Source of the DNA: Pontivivens ytuae
Lineage (GTDB): Bacteria; Pseudomonadota; Alphaproteobacteria; Rhodobacterales; Rhodobacteraceae
Length of the DNA stretch: 64,000 nt
Direction: 5' to 3'
Assembly: GCF_015679265.1 (NCBI RefSeq)
Contig: NZ_CP064942.1
Span: 1,458,001 to 1,522,000, forward strand
Shown here: positions 33,293 through 42,699 of the stretch, piece by piece
How the letters are laid out: the number at the start of each line of letters is the position of its first letter
Position numbering within the stretch: position 1 is the first letter of the stretch
Notes under the pieces: generated by a model
The model's database searches: none
What the model saw: only the letters and a program-made list of their open reading frames with translations
Told to the model about the DNA's origin: nothing
Translations under genes and position numbers: made by a program

Positions 33293-36130
33293 ATGCGCTA
33301 CACGCCGACGGATTATGCTCCTTACGACTTCGCCAACCGCCGCCATATCGGGCCGTCCCCGGCCGAGATGGAGGAGATGCTGGGCGTGCTGGGTGCCGAA
33401 AGCCTCGATGCGCTGATCGCCGATGTGGTGCCCGCGGACCTGCGGCAGGGCGAGGAGCTCGACTGGGCGCCGATCAGCGAGCAGGAGGCGTTGAAGCGGC
33501 TGCGCGCGGTGGCGGACAAGAACACGGTCCTCACCTCACTGATCGGGCAGGGTTATCACGGGACGGTCACGCCGCCGGTGATCCAGCGCAACATCTTCGA
33601 GAACCCGGCCTGGTACACCGCCTACACCCCCTACCAGCCGGAGATCAGCCAGGGGCGGCTGGAGGCCCTGCTGAACTACCAGACGATGATCGCGGACCTG
33701 ACGGGGCTGGAGATCGCGAACGCCTCCCTGCTCGACGAGGCGACGGCGGCGGCCGAGGCGATGGCGCTCGCACAGCGGGCGGGAAAGTCGAAGGCGACGG
33801 CCTTCTTCGTCGATCACCACTGCCACCCGCAGACCATCGACGTGATCCGCACGCGGGCCGAGCCGCTGGGCTGGGACGTGATCGTGGGCGATCCGTTCGC
33901 AGATCTGGACCCGGAGGCCGTGTTCGGCGCGATCTTCCAGTATCCAGGCACTTACGGGCACTGTCATGACTTCTCGGAGGTGATTGCGAAGCTGCACGAC
34001 GCCAAGGCGCTCGCCGTGGTCGCCGCCGATCCGCTGGCGCTGTGCCTGCTGAAATCGCCGGGCGAGATGGGTGCGGATATCGCCATCGGCAACACGCAAC
34101 GCTTCGGCGTGCCGCTTGGCGCGGGCGGGCCGCATGCCGCCTACATGGCGTGCCGCGATGCCTACAAGCGGTCCATGCCGGGGCGTATCGTCGGCGTCTC
34201 CGTCGATGCGCGGGGCAACCGGGCCTACCGGCTGGCGCTGCAAACACGGGAGCAGCACATCCGGCGGGAGAAGGCGACATCGAATGTCTGCACGGCGCAG
34301 GCGCTGCTGGCGGTGATGGCGAGCATGTATGCCGTGTTCCACGGGCCGGCGGGTCTGCGGGCCATCGCGCAGCGGGTGCACCAGAAGGCGGTGCGCGTGG
34401 CCGACGCGCTGGAGGCCGTGGGCTACACGGTCGAGCCCGGCACCTTCTTCGACACGATCACGGTGGAGGTCGGCGCCCCGCGCGAGGCAGTGATGCGCGC
34501 GGCCGTCGAGGCTGGGCTGAACCTGCGCCGCGTCGGCGAAACGAAGATCGGGATCGCGCTGGACGAGGCCGTCTGGCCGGAGGAGATCGCGCGGCTCATC
34601 GCCGTCTTCGGCGGCGTGGATGGTGGCGAAACCGATGCCTACCGCCTGCCCGAGGCCCTGATCCGGCAGAGCGAGTACCTGACCCACCCGATCTTCCACC
34701 AGAACCGGGCGGAGGCGGAGATGACCCGCTACATGCGGCGTCTCGCGGATCGGGACCTCGCGCTCGACCGCGCGATGATCCCGCTCGGCTCCTGCACGAT
34801 GAAGCTCAACGCGACGGTGGAGATGATGCCGGTGAGCTGGCCGGAATTTTCCGCCATCCACCCCTTCGCCCCGGCCGATCAGCGCGCGGGTTATGCGGAG
34901 CTGATCGAGGATCTGAATGCGAAGCTCTGCGCGATCACGGGCTATGACGCGATCTCGATGCAGCCGAATTCGGGCGCGCAGGGCGAGTATGCAGGCCTGC
35001 TGACGATCCGCGCCTATCACAAGGCGCGGGGCGAGGAGCGGGACATCTGCCTGATTCCGGTGAACGCGCACGGCACCAACCCCGCCTCCGCCCAGATGGT
35101 GGGACTGAAGGTCGTGGTGGTGAAATGTACCGAGCGCGGCGATATCGACCTCGACGATTTCCGCGCGAAGGCGGAGGAGGCGGGCGACCGGCTCGCCGCC
35201 TGCATGATCACCTATCCGTCGACGCATGGCGTGTTCGAGGAGACGGTGCGCGAGGTCTGCGAGATCACCCATGCCCATGGCGGGCAGGTCTATCTCGACG
35301 GGGCGAACCTCAACGCGATGGTGGGGCTGGTGAAACCGGGCGAGATCGGCGCGGATGTAAGCCACCTCAACCTGCACAAGACCTTCTGCATTCCGCACGG
35401 CGGTGGCGGGCCGGGCATGGGGCCCATCGGGGTAAAGGCGCATCTGGCCGAGCACCTGCCGGGGCACGTGTCCGAGGGCGGCTCGGGCGCGGTCTCAGCG
35501 GCGACCTTCGGCTCGCCCTCGCTGCTGCCGATCTCCTGGGCCTACTGCCTGATGATGGGCGGCGCGGGGCTGACGCAGGCGACGAAGGTGGCGATCCTGT
35601 CGGCCAACTACATCGCCAAACGGCTGGAGGGCGCGTTCGACGTGCTCTATCGCGGCTCCTCGGGCCATGTCGCGCACGAGTGCATCATCGACACGCGCCC
35701 GTTGAAGGAGAGTGCGGGCGTCACCGTCGACGACGTCGCCAAGCGCCTGATCGACAATGGTTTCCACGCGCCGACCATGAGCTGGCCGGTGGCGGGCACC
35801 CTGATGATCGAACCGACCGAGAGCGAGCCGAAGGCGGAGCTCGACCGCTTCATCGCCGCGATGCTCTCCATCCGGGAGGAGGCGCGCGCGATCGAGGACG
35901 GCACGCTCGACCGGGAGAACAACCCGCTCGCCCACGCGCCGCACACGATGGAGGACCTGGTGGGCGACTGGGACCGACCCTACAGCCGCGAGCAGGCCTG
36001 CTTCCCGCCGGGGGCCTTCCGCGTGGACAAGTACTGGGCACCGGTGAACCGGGTCGACAACGCCTATGGCGACCGGAACCTCGTCTGCTCCTGCCCGCCG
36101 CTGGAGGAATACCTCGAAGCGGCCGAGTGA
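33293..36130 (+). CDS. gcvP: Glycine dehydrogenase (decarboxylating), P protein
   Basis: A 945-residue PLP enzyme that decarboxylates glycine and loads the aminomethyl group on GcvH. It is the fused long form: an N-terminal half (MTSL-like loop, RRHIGPS near the start) and a C-terminal half with the PLP lysine in [21 protein letters not shown]. The start at 33293 is preferred because the Met at 33284 abuts the AGAGG ribosome-binding site with no spacing. It lies 94 bp after gcvH with two hairpins in the gap. No L-protein gene is in the operon. Confidence 0.95.
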   Translation: MRYTPTDYAPYDFANRRHIGPSPAEMEEMLGVLGAESLDALIADVVPADLRQGEELDWAPISEQEALKRLRAVADKNTVLTSLIGQGYHGTVTPPVIQRNIFENPAWYTAYTPYQPEISQGRLEALLNYQTMIADLTGLEIANASLLDEATAAAEAMALAQRAGKSKATAFFVDHHCHPQTIDVIRTRAEPLGWDVIVGDPFADLDPEAVFGAIFQYPGTYGHCHDFSEVIAKLHDAKALAVVAADPLALCLLKSPGEMGADIAIGNTQRFGVPLGAGGPHAAYMACRDAYKRSMPGRIVGVSVDARGNRAYRLALQTREQHIRREKATSNVCTAQALLAVMASMYAVFHGPAGLRAIAQRVHQKAVRVADALEAVGYTVEPGTFFDTITVEVGAPREAVMRAAVEAGLNLRRVGETKIGIALDEAVWPEEIARLIAVFGGVDGGETDAYRLPEALIRQSEYLTHPIFHQNRAEAEMTRYMRRLADRDLALDRAMIPLGSCTMKLNATVEMMPVSWPEFSAIHPFAPADQRAGYAELIEDLNAKLCAITGYDAISMQPNSGAQGEYAGLLTIRAYHKARGEERDICLIPVNAHGTNPASAQMVGLKVVVVKCTERGDIDLDDFRAKAEEAGDRLAACMITYPSTHGVFEETVREVCEITHAHGGQVYLDGANLNAMVGLVKPGEIGADVSHLNLHKTFCIPHGGGGPGMGPIGVKAHLAEHLPGHVSEGGSGAVSAATFGSPSLLPISWAYCLMMGGAGLTQATKVAILSANYIAKRLEGAFDVLYRGSSGHVAHECIIDTRPLKESAGVTVDDVAKRLIDNGFHAPTMSWPVAGTLMIEPTESEPKAELDRFIAAMLSIREEARAIEDGTLDRENNPLAHAPHTMEDLVGDWDRPYSREQACFPPGAFRVDKYWAPVNRVDNAYGDRNLVCSCPPLEEYLEAAE

Positions 36131-36221
36131 CGCGGGAACGCGCGGTACTACCTTCCGTTGTGTGATTGAACGGCGCGCCGAGACCTGGCGCGCCCAGCTT
36201 GCACCGGAAGGAGTTGGACGA

Positions 36222-36692
36222 ATGAAGGACACGGCACACGATCTGAGCGCGAACGCCAAGACCGCCGTTGTCGAGGGGCTGCACAACGCGCTGGCCGACG
36301 TGACGGTCGCGACGAAGAAGGCGCAGTTCTACCACTGGAACGTCACCGGCATGGCCTTCGGCTCGCTGCATGCGCTGTTCGAGGAGATCTACACCGATCA
36401 CTTCGCCGCTCAGGACGAGATGGCCGAGCGGATCCGCGCGCTGGGCGACTTCACCGAAGGCAGCTTCGCGCAGGCGCTGGAGCGCTCCGACATCGAAGAG
36501 GCGAAGAACGTGATCCCGGCGGAGAAGATGGTCGAGGACATGGCGGAGGCGCAGGAGATGATCTCCGGCAGCCTCAAGACGCTCGCCGAAACCGCGACGA
36601 AGCAGGGCGACGACCTGACCGAGGACCTCGCCATCGGGCGGGCGCAGGCGCATGAGAAGTTCGCCTGGATGCTGCGCGCGCATCTGGGCTGA
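36222..36692 (+). CDS. dps: Dps-like DNA-protecting ferritin
   Basis: A 156-residue ferritin-like protein that oxidises and stores iron and may coat DNA under starvation or oxidative stress. The Dps intersubunit ferroxidase ligands line up: His38 (FYHWN), His50, Glu54, Asp65 and Glu69, with the spacing of characterised Dps proteins. AAGGAG lies upstream of the ATG. It is monocistronic, with a 91-bp upstream gap after gcvP and a strong terminator downstream. Confidence 0.92.
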   Translation: MKDTAHDLSANAKTAVVEGLHNALADVTVATKKAQFYHWNVTGMAFGSLHALFEEIYTDHFAAQDEMAERIRALGDFTEGSFAQALERSDIEEAKNVIPAEKMVEDMAEAQEMISGSLKTLAETATKQGDDLTEDLAIGRAQAHEKFAWMLRAHLG

Positions 36693-36715
36693 CGGACTGA
36701 CCCGTCACGAAAGAA

Positions 36716-36749
36716 GGCCCGGCGCGTGGTGGCGCCGGGCCCTTTTTTT
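36716..36749 (+). terminator. Rho-independent terminator after dps
   Basis: A perfect 10-bp GC stem, GGCCCGGCGC (36716-36725) and GCGCCGGGCC (36732-36741), with a 6-nt loop is followed by a run of seven Ts (36743-36749). This is the clearest intrinsic terminator in the window. It lies in the convergent gap before the PCu(A)C gene. Confidence 0.92.
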
Positions 36750-36765
36750 GCGGATGACGCGCGGC

Positions 36766-37320
36766 TCAGTGGTCGTGGCCGCTGTGCTCACCGTCGCCAT
36801 GCTCCATAGCGGCATCGCCGTGGTTGCCATGATCGCCGTGGCCCCCGTGATCGCCATGGCCGCTATAATCCATGCCGCCGGCGCGGTTCTCGGCCGCGAA
36901 GTCGACGACGATCTCGCCCGCATTCTCGAAGACGAGGGTGACCGGGTAGTTCTCCCCTTCCACCAGCTGGTTTTCGAGCCCCATGAACATCACGTGGAAG
37001 CTGCCGGGGCGCAGCTCGACCGTCTCACCGGCGGGGATGGGGATACCGCCCTCGACCTCGCGCATCCGCATGATGCCGTCGTCGTTCTCGGTCAGGTGCA
37101 GCTCCATGCGCGCGGCGACATCGGAGCGGGCCTCGATCAGCGTGTCGTCGGTCTCGCCCTCGTTGGTGATGCTCAGAAAGCCGCCGGAGGCGCGGGCGAC
37201 GGTCGTGGTCGCGCGGGCCCAGGGATGGTCCAGCTTCAGCTCGCCCAGCTCGTAGTCGTGGGAAAAGGCAGGCGCAGCGAGCATCGCGGCGAGGGCCGCG
37301 GCGGAAAGGATGCGTTTCAT
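36766..37320 (-). CDS. Copper chaperone PCu(A)C with His-rich tail
   Basis: A 184-residue periplasmic copper(I) chaperone of the type that delivers copper to the CuA site of cytochrome oxidase. There is a signal peptide (MKRILSAAALAAMLAAPAFS). The core has the metal-site pattern MELHL...MRM...SFHVMFMGL. After the domain a tail of about 35 residues is very rich in His, Gly and Asp (repeats such as GHGDHGGHGDHGNHGD), a likely second metal-binding region. A small secreted-protein gene lies just upstream on the same strand and may be co-transcribed. Confidence 0.9.
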   Translation of the reverse strand: MKRILSAAALAAMLAAPAFSHDYELGELKLDHPWARATTTVARASGGFLSITNEGETDDTLIEARSDVAARMELHLTENDDGIMRMREVEGGIPIPAGETVELRPGSFHVMFMGLENQLVEGENYPVTLVFENAGEIVVDFAAENRAGGMDYSGHGDHGGHGDHGNHGDAAMEHGDGEHSGHDH

Positions 37321-37357
37321 GTGGGATATCCTGTTCTGACGTGTTGGTCTTGCGGTG

Positions 37358-37711
37358 TCAGATCAGGACGGGTGGCCCCCTGCCCTGCGGCAGCATGAGG
37401 TCGGGGCGCACGTGCACCGGGGTGCCCTCGACGGGGAGCGCTCCGATAAGGGGGCGGGACAGGGGGACGGCCGCGCTGCCGCCGCGCACGCTGAGGGCCG
37501 CCGCCACGGCGAAACAGGCTTCACAGTGGAGGGCTGCCTCGCCCCCTTCGCTCTTGGCACGGCACAGGGCGTGGAGGGTCCCGTCGGGAGCGACCACGTA
37601 GGTCGGGCGGTGATCGGAGGTCGCGGCCTGCGCCTGAACGGCCCCGGCGATGCCCAACGTTAGCGTGAGCAGAGCGGCCAGAACAATCCGTGAGCATGTG
37701 CGCAAGACCAT
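37358..37711 (-). CDS. Small secreted protein, DUF2946-like
   Basis: A 117-residue protein with a signal peptide (LAALLTLTLGIAGAVQAQA) and a short Cys pair motif HCEACFA in the mature part. The composition and context, directly upstream of a copper-chaperone gene, resemble DUF2946/copper-related accessory proteins, but I cannot assign the family firmly. Function unknown; a periplasmic metal role is an inference from the neighbour. Confidence 0.5.
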   Translation of the reverse strand: MVLRTCSRIVLAALLTLTLGIAGAVQAQAATSDHRPTYVVAPDGTLHALCRAKSEGGEAALHCEACFAVAAALSVRGGSAAVPLSRPLIGALPVEGTPVHVRPDLMLPQGRGPPVLI

Positions 37712-37740
37712 ACAATGCTATATGCACTCAAGGCGTTGGC

Positions 37741-38877
37741 ATGGCAACGCAGAGCCCGAGGGGTCACTCATTGCGCGACGATCAGGAACATCAGGGCGCG
37801 TTTCCGCAGCTTCCACCCATCGACGCGACGAGTTCGCGCGCCGTCGATCTGGGGGCGAAGATCGCGATGATGCTGATGGCGCTGATCGTGCTCTTCATCG
37901 CGTTGGAGGCGGCGTTCGTGATCCTGGCGCCGATGAGCCTGGGCATCGTGCTGTCGCTGGTGCTAGGCCCGCTGGCTGCCAACCTGGAGCGGCGGGGGCT
38001 GAAGCCGTTCATAGTGGCAGCGCTTCTGACGCTGCTGACCGCGGTGTCGCTGGCACTGATCGTGGCAGGGATCATCCTGCCGATCCGCGACTGGATCGCC
38101 CGCTCGCCCGACATCTGGTACCGCCTCCGTGAGCTCGGCGCACTGCTCGAGGCGCAGATGGCCGGAATCGAACGCGCGGCCGAGCAGGTAGGCGAAGCCA
38201 TCGGCGGCGGGGCCGGCGGCGGCGAAGTCGGACTGCGCCAGCAGGCGGATCCGCTCACCTCCGTCCTGCCCGCGCTGAAGCTCGCACCGATGCTGATCGG
38301 GCAGTTCCTGATCTTCCACGTCACGATCTACTTCTTCATCGCGACGCGGGCGGAGATTCGGGACTACGTCCTCTCATTCTGCCTGTCGCGGCGGGCGCGG
38401 TGGCGGGTCGCGCGGATCTTCCGCGATATCGAGCGGGGGATCTCCCACTACTTCGCGACGATCGCGGTGATCAATTGCGGGCTGGGGCTGGTCACGGCAG
38501 CGATCTGCTGGGCCTTCGGGATGCCCAATCCGCTGGTCTGGGGCGGGCTGGCCGCAGTGCTCAACTTCGTGCCCTACCTGGGACCGGCGCTGATGACGGC
38601 GATCCTGTTCTCGGTGGGGCTGATCACGTTCGATCCGGTGCTGACCGCGTTCCTGATGGCGATGAGCTATGTGGCGGCGAACCTCTTCGAGGGGCAGTTC
38701 CTGACGCCCTCGCTGGTCGGGCGGCGGCTGGTATTGAACCCGCTTCTGGTGTTCTGCGCGCTGAGCTTCTGGCTGTGGCTCTGGGGGGCGGCGGGCGCGT
38801 TCCTCGCGACGCCGATCCTCTTGGCCGGGAAGGTCGTGCTGCGGCACCTGACGCCGCAGCACGTTGAACGGTTCTAG
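37741..38877 (+). CDS. AI-2E/PerM family membrane transporter
   Basis: A 378-residue inner-membrane protein with about seven to eight hydrophobic segments. The AI-2E family ends are visible: an N-terminal pair of helices with APMSLGIVLSLVLGPLAANLERRG, and the C-terminal signatures ISHYFATIAVINCGLG, NFVPYLGP and EGQFLTPSLVGRRLVLNPLLVF. A Gly-rich soluble loop lies near residue 150-170. Members export autoinducer-2-like or other small molecules, or drive sodium exchange; the substrate here is unknown. The start at 37741 has AAGGCG upstream. The 3' end overlaps the convergent holin-X gene by 4 bp. Confidence 0.88.
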   Translation: MATQSPRGHSLRDDQEHQGAFPQLPPIDATSSRAVDLGAKIAMMLMALIVLFIALEAAFVILAPMSLGIVLSLVLGPLAANLERRGLKPFIVAALLTLLTAVSLALIVAGIILPIRDWIARSPDIWYRLRELGALLEAQMAGIERAAEQVGEAIGGGAGGGEVGLRQQADPLTSVLPALKLAPMLIGQFLIFHVTIYFFIATRAEIRDYVLSFCLSRRARWRVARIFRDIERGISHYFATIAVINCGLGLVTAAICWAFGMPNPLVWGGLAAVLNFVPYLGPALMTAILFSVGLITFDPVLTAFLMAMSYVAANLFEGQFLTPSLVGRRLVLNPLLVFCALSFWLWLWGAAGAFLATPILLAGKVVLRHLTPQHVERF

Positions 38878-39224
38878 CGCTTCGCCCCGCGCCCGATCTG
38901 GGCACCGACAAGGAAGGCCTCGATCAGTTGCGCGGTCAGTGCCGACCCGGCGAGGGCCGGAGTGGCGGCCGCGGGCGGTGGCGTGACGCGGACCTTGCGG
39001 CGGCGCCCCAGCAGCAGGACGATCAGGCCCAGCACGAACAGCGCCCCGGCCACGATCGCGCAGGCGATGATCGCGCCGTAGAGCCCGATCAGCCAGATCA
39101 GGCCCGCCGCGACGCCGAAGCCCAGCGCGCCGACGAAAAGGATGCCCGCGATGATGCCGCTGACGATGCGCTTGCGCAGGTAGGCCGCCTGGGCGGTGAG
39201 ACCCGTCAGAGCGGTGGACAGCAT
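38874..39224 (-). CDS. Phage holin family (Holin-X)/YqjE-like membrane protein
   Basis: A 116-residue protein with two transmembrane helices (roughly 22-44 and 48-72) and an amphipathic N-terminal helix, followed by a Pro/Ala-rich linker. It resembles the YqjE/holin-X group, which is chromosomal rather than phage-encoded despite the name. It follows the DUF883 gene with a gap of 1 bp, the same pairing as yqjD-yqjE. Its role is probably in membrane or ribosome-associated stress physiology. Confidence 0.7.
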   Translation of the reverse strand: MLSTALTGLTAQAAYLRKRIVSGIIAGILFVGALGFGVAAGLIWLIGLYGAIIACAIVAGALFVLGLIVLLLGRRRKVRVTPPPAAATPALAGSALTAQLIEAFLVGAQIGRGAKR

Positions 39225-39225
39225 C

Positions 39226-39564
39226 CTATTTCCGGCCCTGCATCAGGCCGAAGAGCAAGCCGAGCCCCGCGGCGACGGCGAGCGCGGTCAGGGGACGTTC
39301 ACGCACCGTGCGCTCCGCATCGGCGGTCAGGCGGCCGATCTCGTCCTGTGCGCGGTGCGCGGCCTCCTCGCCCCGCAGCTTGAGGAGCTGCGCGCGGGCG
39401 TGCAGATCCTCCATCGTCTCGTCGGTGCGCTGCTTGCCGAGCTCCAGCAGCGTGTCGCTGAGGCGGGAGATGTCGGCCTTCAGCGTCTCGACCTCGCGCT
39501 GGAGGTCCTCGGCGCTCTTGCCGGTCTTGATCGGGGTGCCGTTCGTCGAACTCTGGGTCGCCAT
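39226..39564 (-). CDS. DUF883 / YqjD-ElaB-like protein
   Basis: A 112-residue protein with a long amphipathic helix/coiled-coil (LQREVETLKADISRLSDTLLEL) and a C-terminal membrane anchor (ERPLTALAVAAGLGLLFGLMQGRK), the DUF883 pattern. E. coli relatives tether inactive ribosomes to the inner membrane in stationary phase; that is known for the family and not shown here. AAGGAG precedes the ATG. It is first in a two-gene operon with the holin-X protein. Confidence 0.82.
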   Translation of the reverse strand: MATQSSTNGTPIKTGKSAEDLQREVETLKADISRLSDTLLELGKQRTDETMEDLHARAQLLKLRGEEAAHRAQDEIGRLTADAERTVRERPLTALAVAAGLGLLFGLMQGRK

Positions 39565-39628
39565 GTCGGGGTCTCCTTCGAGGTGGATCACACCCCACCA
39601 ACCCCTTGCACTGACAGGCGGTTCCGCG

Positions 39629-40777
39629 TCAGAGCGGCAGGCCCGAATAGTTCTCGACGAGGACCTTCCGGGCGGCCGCACTCTCGCTGAGCACGGCAAG
39701 CTCGCTTTCCTGCATCCGCTGGTCGAAATCCGACTGGTCGGGGAAGCGATGCATGGTCGTGGTGAACCACCAGGAGAAGCGGACGGCCTTCCACACGCGG
39801 GCGAGCGCGCGGGTCGAGTAATGCTCCAGCCCGCTGCGGTCGCCCGATTGCGCGGCGATGATCCCCTCGGCGAGGTACTGGACGTCGGACATGGCGAGGT
39901 TGAGGCCCTTCGCCCCCGTTGGTGGCACAATGTGAGCCGCGTCACCGCAGAGGTAGAGCGGCCCGTACTGCATAGGCTCGGCAACGAAGCTGCGCAGGGG
40001 CGCTGCCGATTTCTCGATGCTCGGGCCCGTTACCAGCGATTCGGCGGCCTCGGCCGGCAGGCGGCGGCGCAGTTCGTCCCAGAAGGCGTCGTCGGACCAG
40101 TCAGCCGGATCCTCGCTGGCGGGCACCTGGATGTAATAGCGCGAGAGCATCGCGTTGCGCATGGAGGCCAGAGCGAATCCGCGGGGGTGATTGGCGTAGA
40201 TCAGCTCCTCGGCCACCGGGGGCGTCTCGCTCAGCACGCCGAGCCAGCCGAAGGGATAGATCCGCTCGAAGAGCTTAATGCGGTCCGCGGGAATCGCCCG
40301 GCGGCTGACACCGTGATAGCCGTCGCAGCCCGCGATTAGCTCGCAGGTGATCTCATGTCGCTGTCCGCCCTGGCTGAAGCTCGCGCCGGGGCCGTTGAGA
40401 TCCAGCTCGATGTTGGAGACCTCGTGCAGGATCGTCACCGCATCCGCGTCGGAGCCGTCGTAGAGATCCTTCGTCACCTCGGTCTGGCCGTAGACCATGA
40501 CGGGCCGGTCGCCGAAATCGACGCGGTGGCGATGCCCCTCCCACGCCAGCTCGATGCCGTGATGAACGAATCCCTCCGCCTGCATCCGGGTGCCGAGGCC
40601 CGTGCTCTCCAGCAGATCGACGGCCTGCTGCTCCAGCACGCCGGCGCGGATGCGGGACAGCACGTGGTCGCGCGACTGCCGCTCCAGAATGACCGAGGAT
40701 ATGCCCGCCTGGGACAGGATGCGAGACAGCATCAGACCCGAGGGGCCGCCGCCGATGATGAGGACCTGTGTTTTCAT
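39629..40777 (-). CDS. pobA: 4-hydroxybenzoate 3-monooxygenase
   Basis: A 382-residue FAD- and NADPH-dependent hydroxylase converting 4-hydroxybenzoate to protocatechuate. The FAD motif is GGGPSG at 9-14. The RIRAGVLEQ segment (residues about 42-50) is the PobA substrate/FAD region, CELIAGCDGYHGVSR is the DG motif, and CGDAAHIVPPTGAKGLNLAMSD is the C-terminal flavin motif. The divergent gene encodes the expected AraC-type regulator. No protocatechuate genes lie nearby in the window. Confidence 0.94.
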   Translation of the reverse strand: MKTQVLIIGGGPSGLMLSRILSQAGISSVILERQSRDHVLSRIRAGVLEQQAVDLLESTGLGTRMQAEGFVHHGIELAWEGHRHRVDFGDRPVMVYGQTEVTKDLYDGSDADAVTILHEVSNIELDLNGPGASFSQGGQRHEITCELIAGCDGYHGVSRRAIPADRIKLFERIYPFGWLGVLSETPPVAEELIYANHPRGFALASMRNAMLSRYYIQVPASEDPADWSDDAFWDELRRRLPAEAAESLVTGPSIEKSAAPLRSFVAEPMQYGPLYLCGDAAHIVPPTGAKGLNLAMSDVQYLAEGIIAAQSGDRSGLEHYSTRALARVWKAVRFSWWFTTTMHRFPDQSDFDQRMQESELAVLSESAAARKVLVENYSGLPL

Positions 40778-40810
40778 GACACAAGCATAGGCGCGGTCCC
40801 TTAAGCTTGA

Positions 40811-41692
40811 ATGGACGCAGGGCGCGCGATCCTGCACAAATCGAACATGGTGCCCGCGTTCAGCCTGTATGGAGAGGAGCAGCCCGGCGATCTGCCGGAC
40901 GTGCTGCATTGCGAGACGATCGCGGCGCGCGCGGCCTTGCACGGTTGGCTGATCTCGCCGCACCGGCACATGCGGATGCACCAGGTGCTGCGGCTGACCG
41001 CGCATGGGGCGATGGCGGAGGTGGACGGGGCACGCTTTCGCCTCGACGCGCCTTGTCTCGTGAACATGCCGCCGCAGGTCATCCACGGCTACGACTTCGA
41101 TCCGGGGACGGAGGGCTGGGTGCTGACCCTGCCGACGGAGCTGGTGATGGGCCGCGGCCTCGCCCGGCCCTTCGTGGCGGAGGGGGCCGGAGACGACATC
41201 GCGCTGTTCGACCTGATCGCCGCGGAGCATGCGGGCCGCGCGCCGGGCCGGGCGGAGCGGTTGCGGGCGCTCGCCGCCGCCCTGCTGATCGGCATCACCC
41301 GCGGCGGGGCGGAGGATGAGGAGGACGAGACCGGCCACCCGACCCTCCGCCGCTTCGCCTTGCTGATCGAGGAGCATTACCGCAAGCACCTCCCCCTGCG
41401 CGCCTATGCCGAGCAGCTCGGCATCACCGCCACGCATCTCTCCCGCCTCGCGCGGGAGGCGACCGGCGCCCCCGCCTCGCGGATGATCGAGGATCGGATC
41501 GTGCGGGAGGCGCGGCGCGAGCTCGCCTATACCGCCCTGCCCGTCAGCCAGGTCGCCTACGCGCTCGGCTACGAGGATCCGGCCTATTTCAGCCGGGTGT
41601 TCTCGCGCGCCACGGGCATGTCGCCGACGCAGTTCCGCACGCGGATCGGCCATGACGGGCCGCTGTCCACCGGGAACGGCGCGAAACGCTGA
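40811..41692 (+). CDS. pobR: AraC-family regulator, probably PobR
   Basis: A 293-residue transcription regulator with an N-terminal cupin-like ligand domain (SPHRHMRMHQVLRL) and a C-terminal double helix-turn-helix (YAEQLGITATHLSRLAREATGAPASRMIEDRI, then SQVAYALGYEDPAYFSRVFSRATGMSPTQFR). It is divergent from pobA with a 33-bp gap, so it very probably activates pobA in response to 4-hydroxybenzoate. The Met at 40847 is a credible alternative start that would widen the shared promoter to 69 bp. Neither start has a strong ribosome-binding site. Confidence 0.85.
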   Translation: MDAGRAILHKSNMVPAFSLYGEEQPGDLPDVLHCETIAARAALHGWLISPHRHMRMHQVLRLTAHGAMAEVDGARFRLDAPCLVNMPPQVIHGYDFDPGTEGWVLTLPTELVMGRGLARPFVAEGAGDDIALFDLIAAEHAGRAPGRAERLRALAAALLIGITRGGAEDEEDETGHPTLRRFALLIEEHYRKHLPLRAYAEQLGITATHLSRLAREATGAPASRMIEDRIVREARRELAYTALPVSQVAYALGYEDPAYFSRVFSRATGMSPTQFRTRIGHDGPLSTGNGAKR

Positions 41693-41702
41693 GGGGGAAT
41701 GT

Positions 41703-41779
41703 TGGTGGCGGGGGGGAGACTTGAACTCCCGACCTCACGATTATGAGTCGTGCGCTCTAACCAGCTGAGCTACCCAGCC
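41703..41779 (-). tRNA. tRNA-Met (CAT), elongator type
   Basis: A 77-nt cloverleaf on the minus strand with encoded CCA. The D-arm is GCTCAGCTGGTTAGAGC. The anticodon stem CACGA/TCGTG encloses loop CTCATAA with anticodon CAT (plus-strand ATG at 41743-41745), and the T-arm is GGGAG-TTCAAGT-CTCCC. The acceptor stem GGCTGGG/CCCCGCC pairs except for a U4-C69 mismatch. The missing extra-C initiator features and the overall sequence favour elongator Met; a CAT isoleucine tRNA modified by lysidine is the alternative. Confidence 0.88.
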
Positions 41780-41841
41780 ACTCTGGCGGGTCACATATCG
41801 GCCCGCGCGGGGGGCGTCAAGCGACGCTATGCGCCGCGCCG

Positions 41842-42330
41842 CTACGACAGGCAGGCCGACAGGGGCAGCACCGCCTCGCCCGCCGCGTCGAAGCGGGCCG
41901 TGGCACCGCCGGCGGAGATTGCGGCACCCTCGATCTCCGGCCCGCGAATGGTGTAGAGCGCGCCCGCCCCGACCTCCATCCGGTCGTCCACGTCGAAGTT
42001 GAAGGCGACGCCCTCCTCCGCCGGCAGGCTGTTGAGCGAGAAGCTGAGATCGGTGGCGCCGCGAAGCGGCTGCGGCATCTCCTCCACGAATTCCGCACCG
42101 CGGATGACGCGCAGCGCGTCCTCCGGCCCGCGTGCGTTCCGCGGCATGTCGAAATGGACGCCGCCGAGCGAGGTGGTGAAGTCGAGCGTGAAGCTGAGCG
42201 CGCCGAGCGGACACGCCCCGGCATTCTCGATCACGATGCGGTCGCGGGGTGCGCCCTCCCGAAAGAAGACGTGGACCTCCGCCAGCGCAGCGGTCGGCAG
42301 GAGGGAGAGGACGAGGATCGGGATACGCAT
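41842..42330 (-). CDS. Aggregation-factor-core-like secreted protein
   Basis: A 162-residue protein with a signal peptide (MRIPILVLSLLPTAALA). The beta-rich mature part has the pattern FREGAPRDRIVIENAGACPLG, DFTTSLGGVHFD and FNFDVDDRMEVGAGA. It resembles short roseobacter proteins annotated as aggregation factor core. Two Cys residues may form a disulfide. The function is unknown; a surface or periplasmic beta-sandwich is the best description. It is transcribed alone between the tRNA and the small 106-residue protein gene. Confidence 0.62.
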   Translation of the reverse strand: MRIPILVLSLLPTAALAEVHVFFREGAPRDRIVIENAGACPLGALSFTLDFTTSLGGVHFDMPRNARGPEDALRVIRGAEFVEEMPQPLRGATDLSFSLNSLPAEEGVAFNFDVDDRMEVGAGALYTIRGPEIEGAAISAGGATARFDAAGEAVLPLSACLS

Positions 42331-42378
42331 GGGACACCTCCGGTCGTCCGAAAGGCTCCGCCGAATCCCGGCGGCGGG

Positions 42379-42699
42379 TCAACTGCGCAGCTTGCCCCGG
42401 AGCTTCAGCGACAGCCGGTTGAGCGCGTGAAGGTCCGCCGTCCCCTCCAGCACCGCCTCGCCCAGGGCGATGGCATGCGCCAGCCGGTCGGGCGGGGTGT
42501 TGGCCCAGGCGGGGGGCTCGACGACCTCGCGCCAGGGCCGCTCCATCGTGGCGTCGAGCAGGATGCGGGCGAAGCAGTGATCCTCGTGCACCGGCCAGTC
42601 GCGGGTGCGGGCGGCGCGGGGCAGGCGTTCGCCGACCAGTTCGCGCCATCGGCGGCGCAGCGCGTCGTCCTCTTCCCGCGGGTCGTCGAGTGGGTTCAC
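42379..42699 (-). CDS. Small conserved-looking cytoplasmic protein
   Basis: A 106-residue protein starting at GTG 42699, which overlaps the stop of the upstream FAD protein as GTGA, so it is translationally coupled to it. It is charged, helical and lacks a signal peptide (REEDDALRRRWRELVGERLP, HEDHCFARILLDATMERPWREV, RAHAIALGEAVLEG-type region and a basic C-terminus). I do not recognise a domain. A role together with the FAD-binding oxidoreductase is inferred only from coupling. Confidence 0.65.
   Translation of the reverse strand: MNPLDDPREEDDALRRRWRELVGERLPRAARTRDWPVHEDHCFARILLDATMERPWREVVEPPAWANTPPDRLAHAIALGEAVLEGTADLHALNRLSLKLRGKLRS

Noticed and set aside
38874..39224. A holin-family name suggested a prophage.
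   Set aside because: The protein is paired with a DUF883 gene, as in chromosomal yqjD-yqjE loci, and there are no phage structural, integrase or lysis genes nearby.
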